This document shows positions 63,899-64,000 of a DNA stretch of 64,000 nt, in pieces. The position numbers were made by a program, and so were the translations under genes. How positions within the stretch are numbered: position 1 is the first letter of the stretch; each line of letters starts with the position of its first letter. Where the stretch lies: contig NZ_JAXIVS010000006.1 in the NCBI RefSeq assembly GCF_034259325.1, forward strand, positions 532,361 to 596,360, given 5' to 3'. A model generated the notes under the pieces. The model made no database searches. It had not been told where the DNA came from and saw only the letters and a list, made by a program, of their open reading frames with translations. Source of the stretch: Hyalangium ruber (GTDB lineage: Bacteria; Myxococcota; Myxococcia; Myxococcales; Myxococcaceae).

Positions 63899-64000
63899 TC
63901 ACTTTTTCCGCATGCGGTTTCGGTAGCTGGTGAAGGCGCTGCGGACAGCGGCGAGCAGCTCAGCGAGCGTGGGGTAACTGCGGCGGGGCATTTCGTAGGA
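63899..64000 (-). CDS. C-terminal end of an unidentified protein, possibly a transposase
   Basis: Thirty-three codons and a TGA run in from the right edge: SYEMPRRSYPTLAELLAAVRSAFTSYRNRMRKK. The basic, Tyr/Arg-rich helix resembles the ends of DDE transposases of insertion sequences, but the piece is too short to name. It starts outside the window. Confidence 0.4.
   Translation of the reverse strand, partial: SYEMPRRSYPTLAELLAAVRSAFTSYRNRMRKK

Overview
The window looks like chromosomal DNA from a myxobacterium (Myxococcota, probably Cystobacterineae such as Archangium, Cystobacter, Hyalangium or Stigmatella). The grounds are very high GC with a strong third-position bias, many two- to seven-gene blocks joined by ATGA, GTGA or TTGA overlaps, a Ser/Thr kinase fused to a formylglycine-generating-enzyme (FGE) type domain, a CFI-box C-terminal domain protein, an OmpA protein with thrombospondin type 3 repeats, and a decayed reading frame resembling the myxobacterial sigma-70 'gmx' family. 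The genus is an inference. There is no CRISPR array, rRNA, ordinary tRNA or complete mobile element; a possible transposase end lies at the right edge.

Left part (1-28.4 kb): mostly housekeeping and envelope genes. An M23 peptidase end and dut precede a kinase / substrate-binding protein / purB run of overlapping genes. An RsbQ-like hydrolase sits directly before a PAS hybrid histidine kinase. purC follows a lipoprotein gene, then come a TrmJ-like methyltransferase, a small Cys/His protein with a duplicated motif, HtrA, a CFI-box protein overlapping a TlpA-like thioredoxin, and a 2OG-oxygenase-like gene. Next is a four-gene block (DUF350 membrane protein, GSP-synthetase-like ATP-grasp ligase and two unknowns, one with a Ser-rich Gly-Gly tail), a second 2OG oxygenase, an OmpA protein, a subtilase, an M16 peptidase pair, and the tmRNA gene ssrA with a strong terminator.

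Middle (28.4-39 kb): a secreted BNR/beta-propeller protein, a DoxX / hydrolase / tandem-YCII block, a decayed stretch holding a sigma-factor-like remnant and an orphan Cys-rich frame, clpS-clpA (with a ClpS lacking key N-degron-binding residues), an ABCB-type exporter and a GT9-type glycosyltransferase.

39-48.8 kb: the most interesting region. A 58-residue candidate precursor peptide (core with HSS and HSD near the C terminus) lies beside a five-gene, end-to-end overlapping operon on the other strand. The operon encodes a metallo-beta-lactamase-fold protein fused to a PqqD-like domain, a HExxH peptide-modification protein, an HxsB-like radical SAM/SPASM maturase, a second radical SAM/SPASM protein and a DUF483-like protein. 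I read this as a RiPP maturation system of unrecorded architecture.

50-63.2 kb: a glucan-utilisation locus. LacI repressor, TonB-dependent receptor, GH144 endo-beta-1,2-glucanase-type lipoprotein, solute-binding lipoprotein, two permeases and a GH1 beta-glucosidase form one minus-strand operon. A divergent secreted six-hairpin glycosidase shares two 12-bp LacI-type operators with it. The likely substrate is beta-1,2-glucan: cleaved outside, imported, and finished to glucose inside the cell. The window ends with a YCII-domain gene and a partial frame that may be a transposase C terminus.
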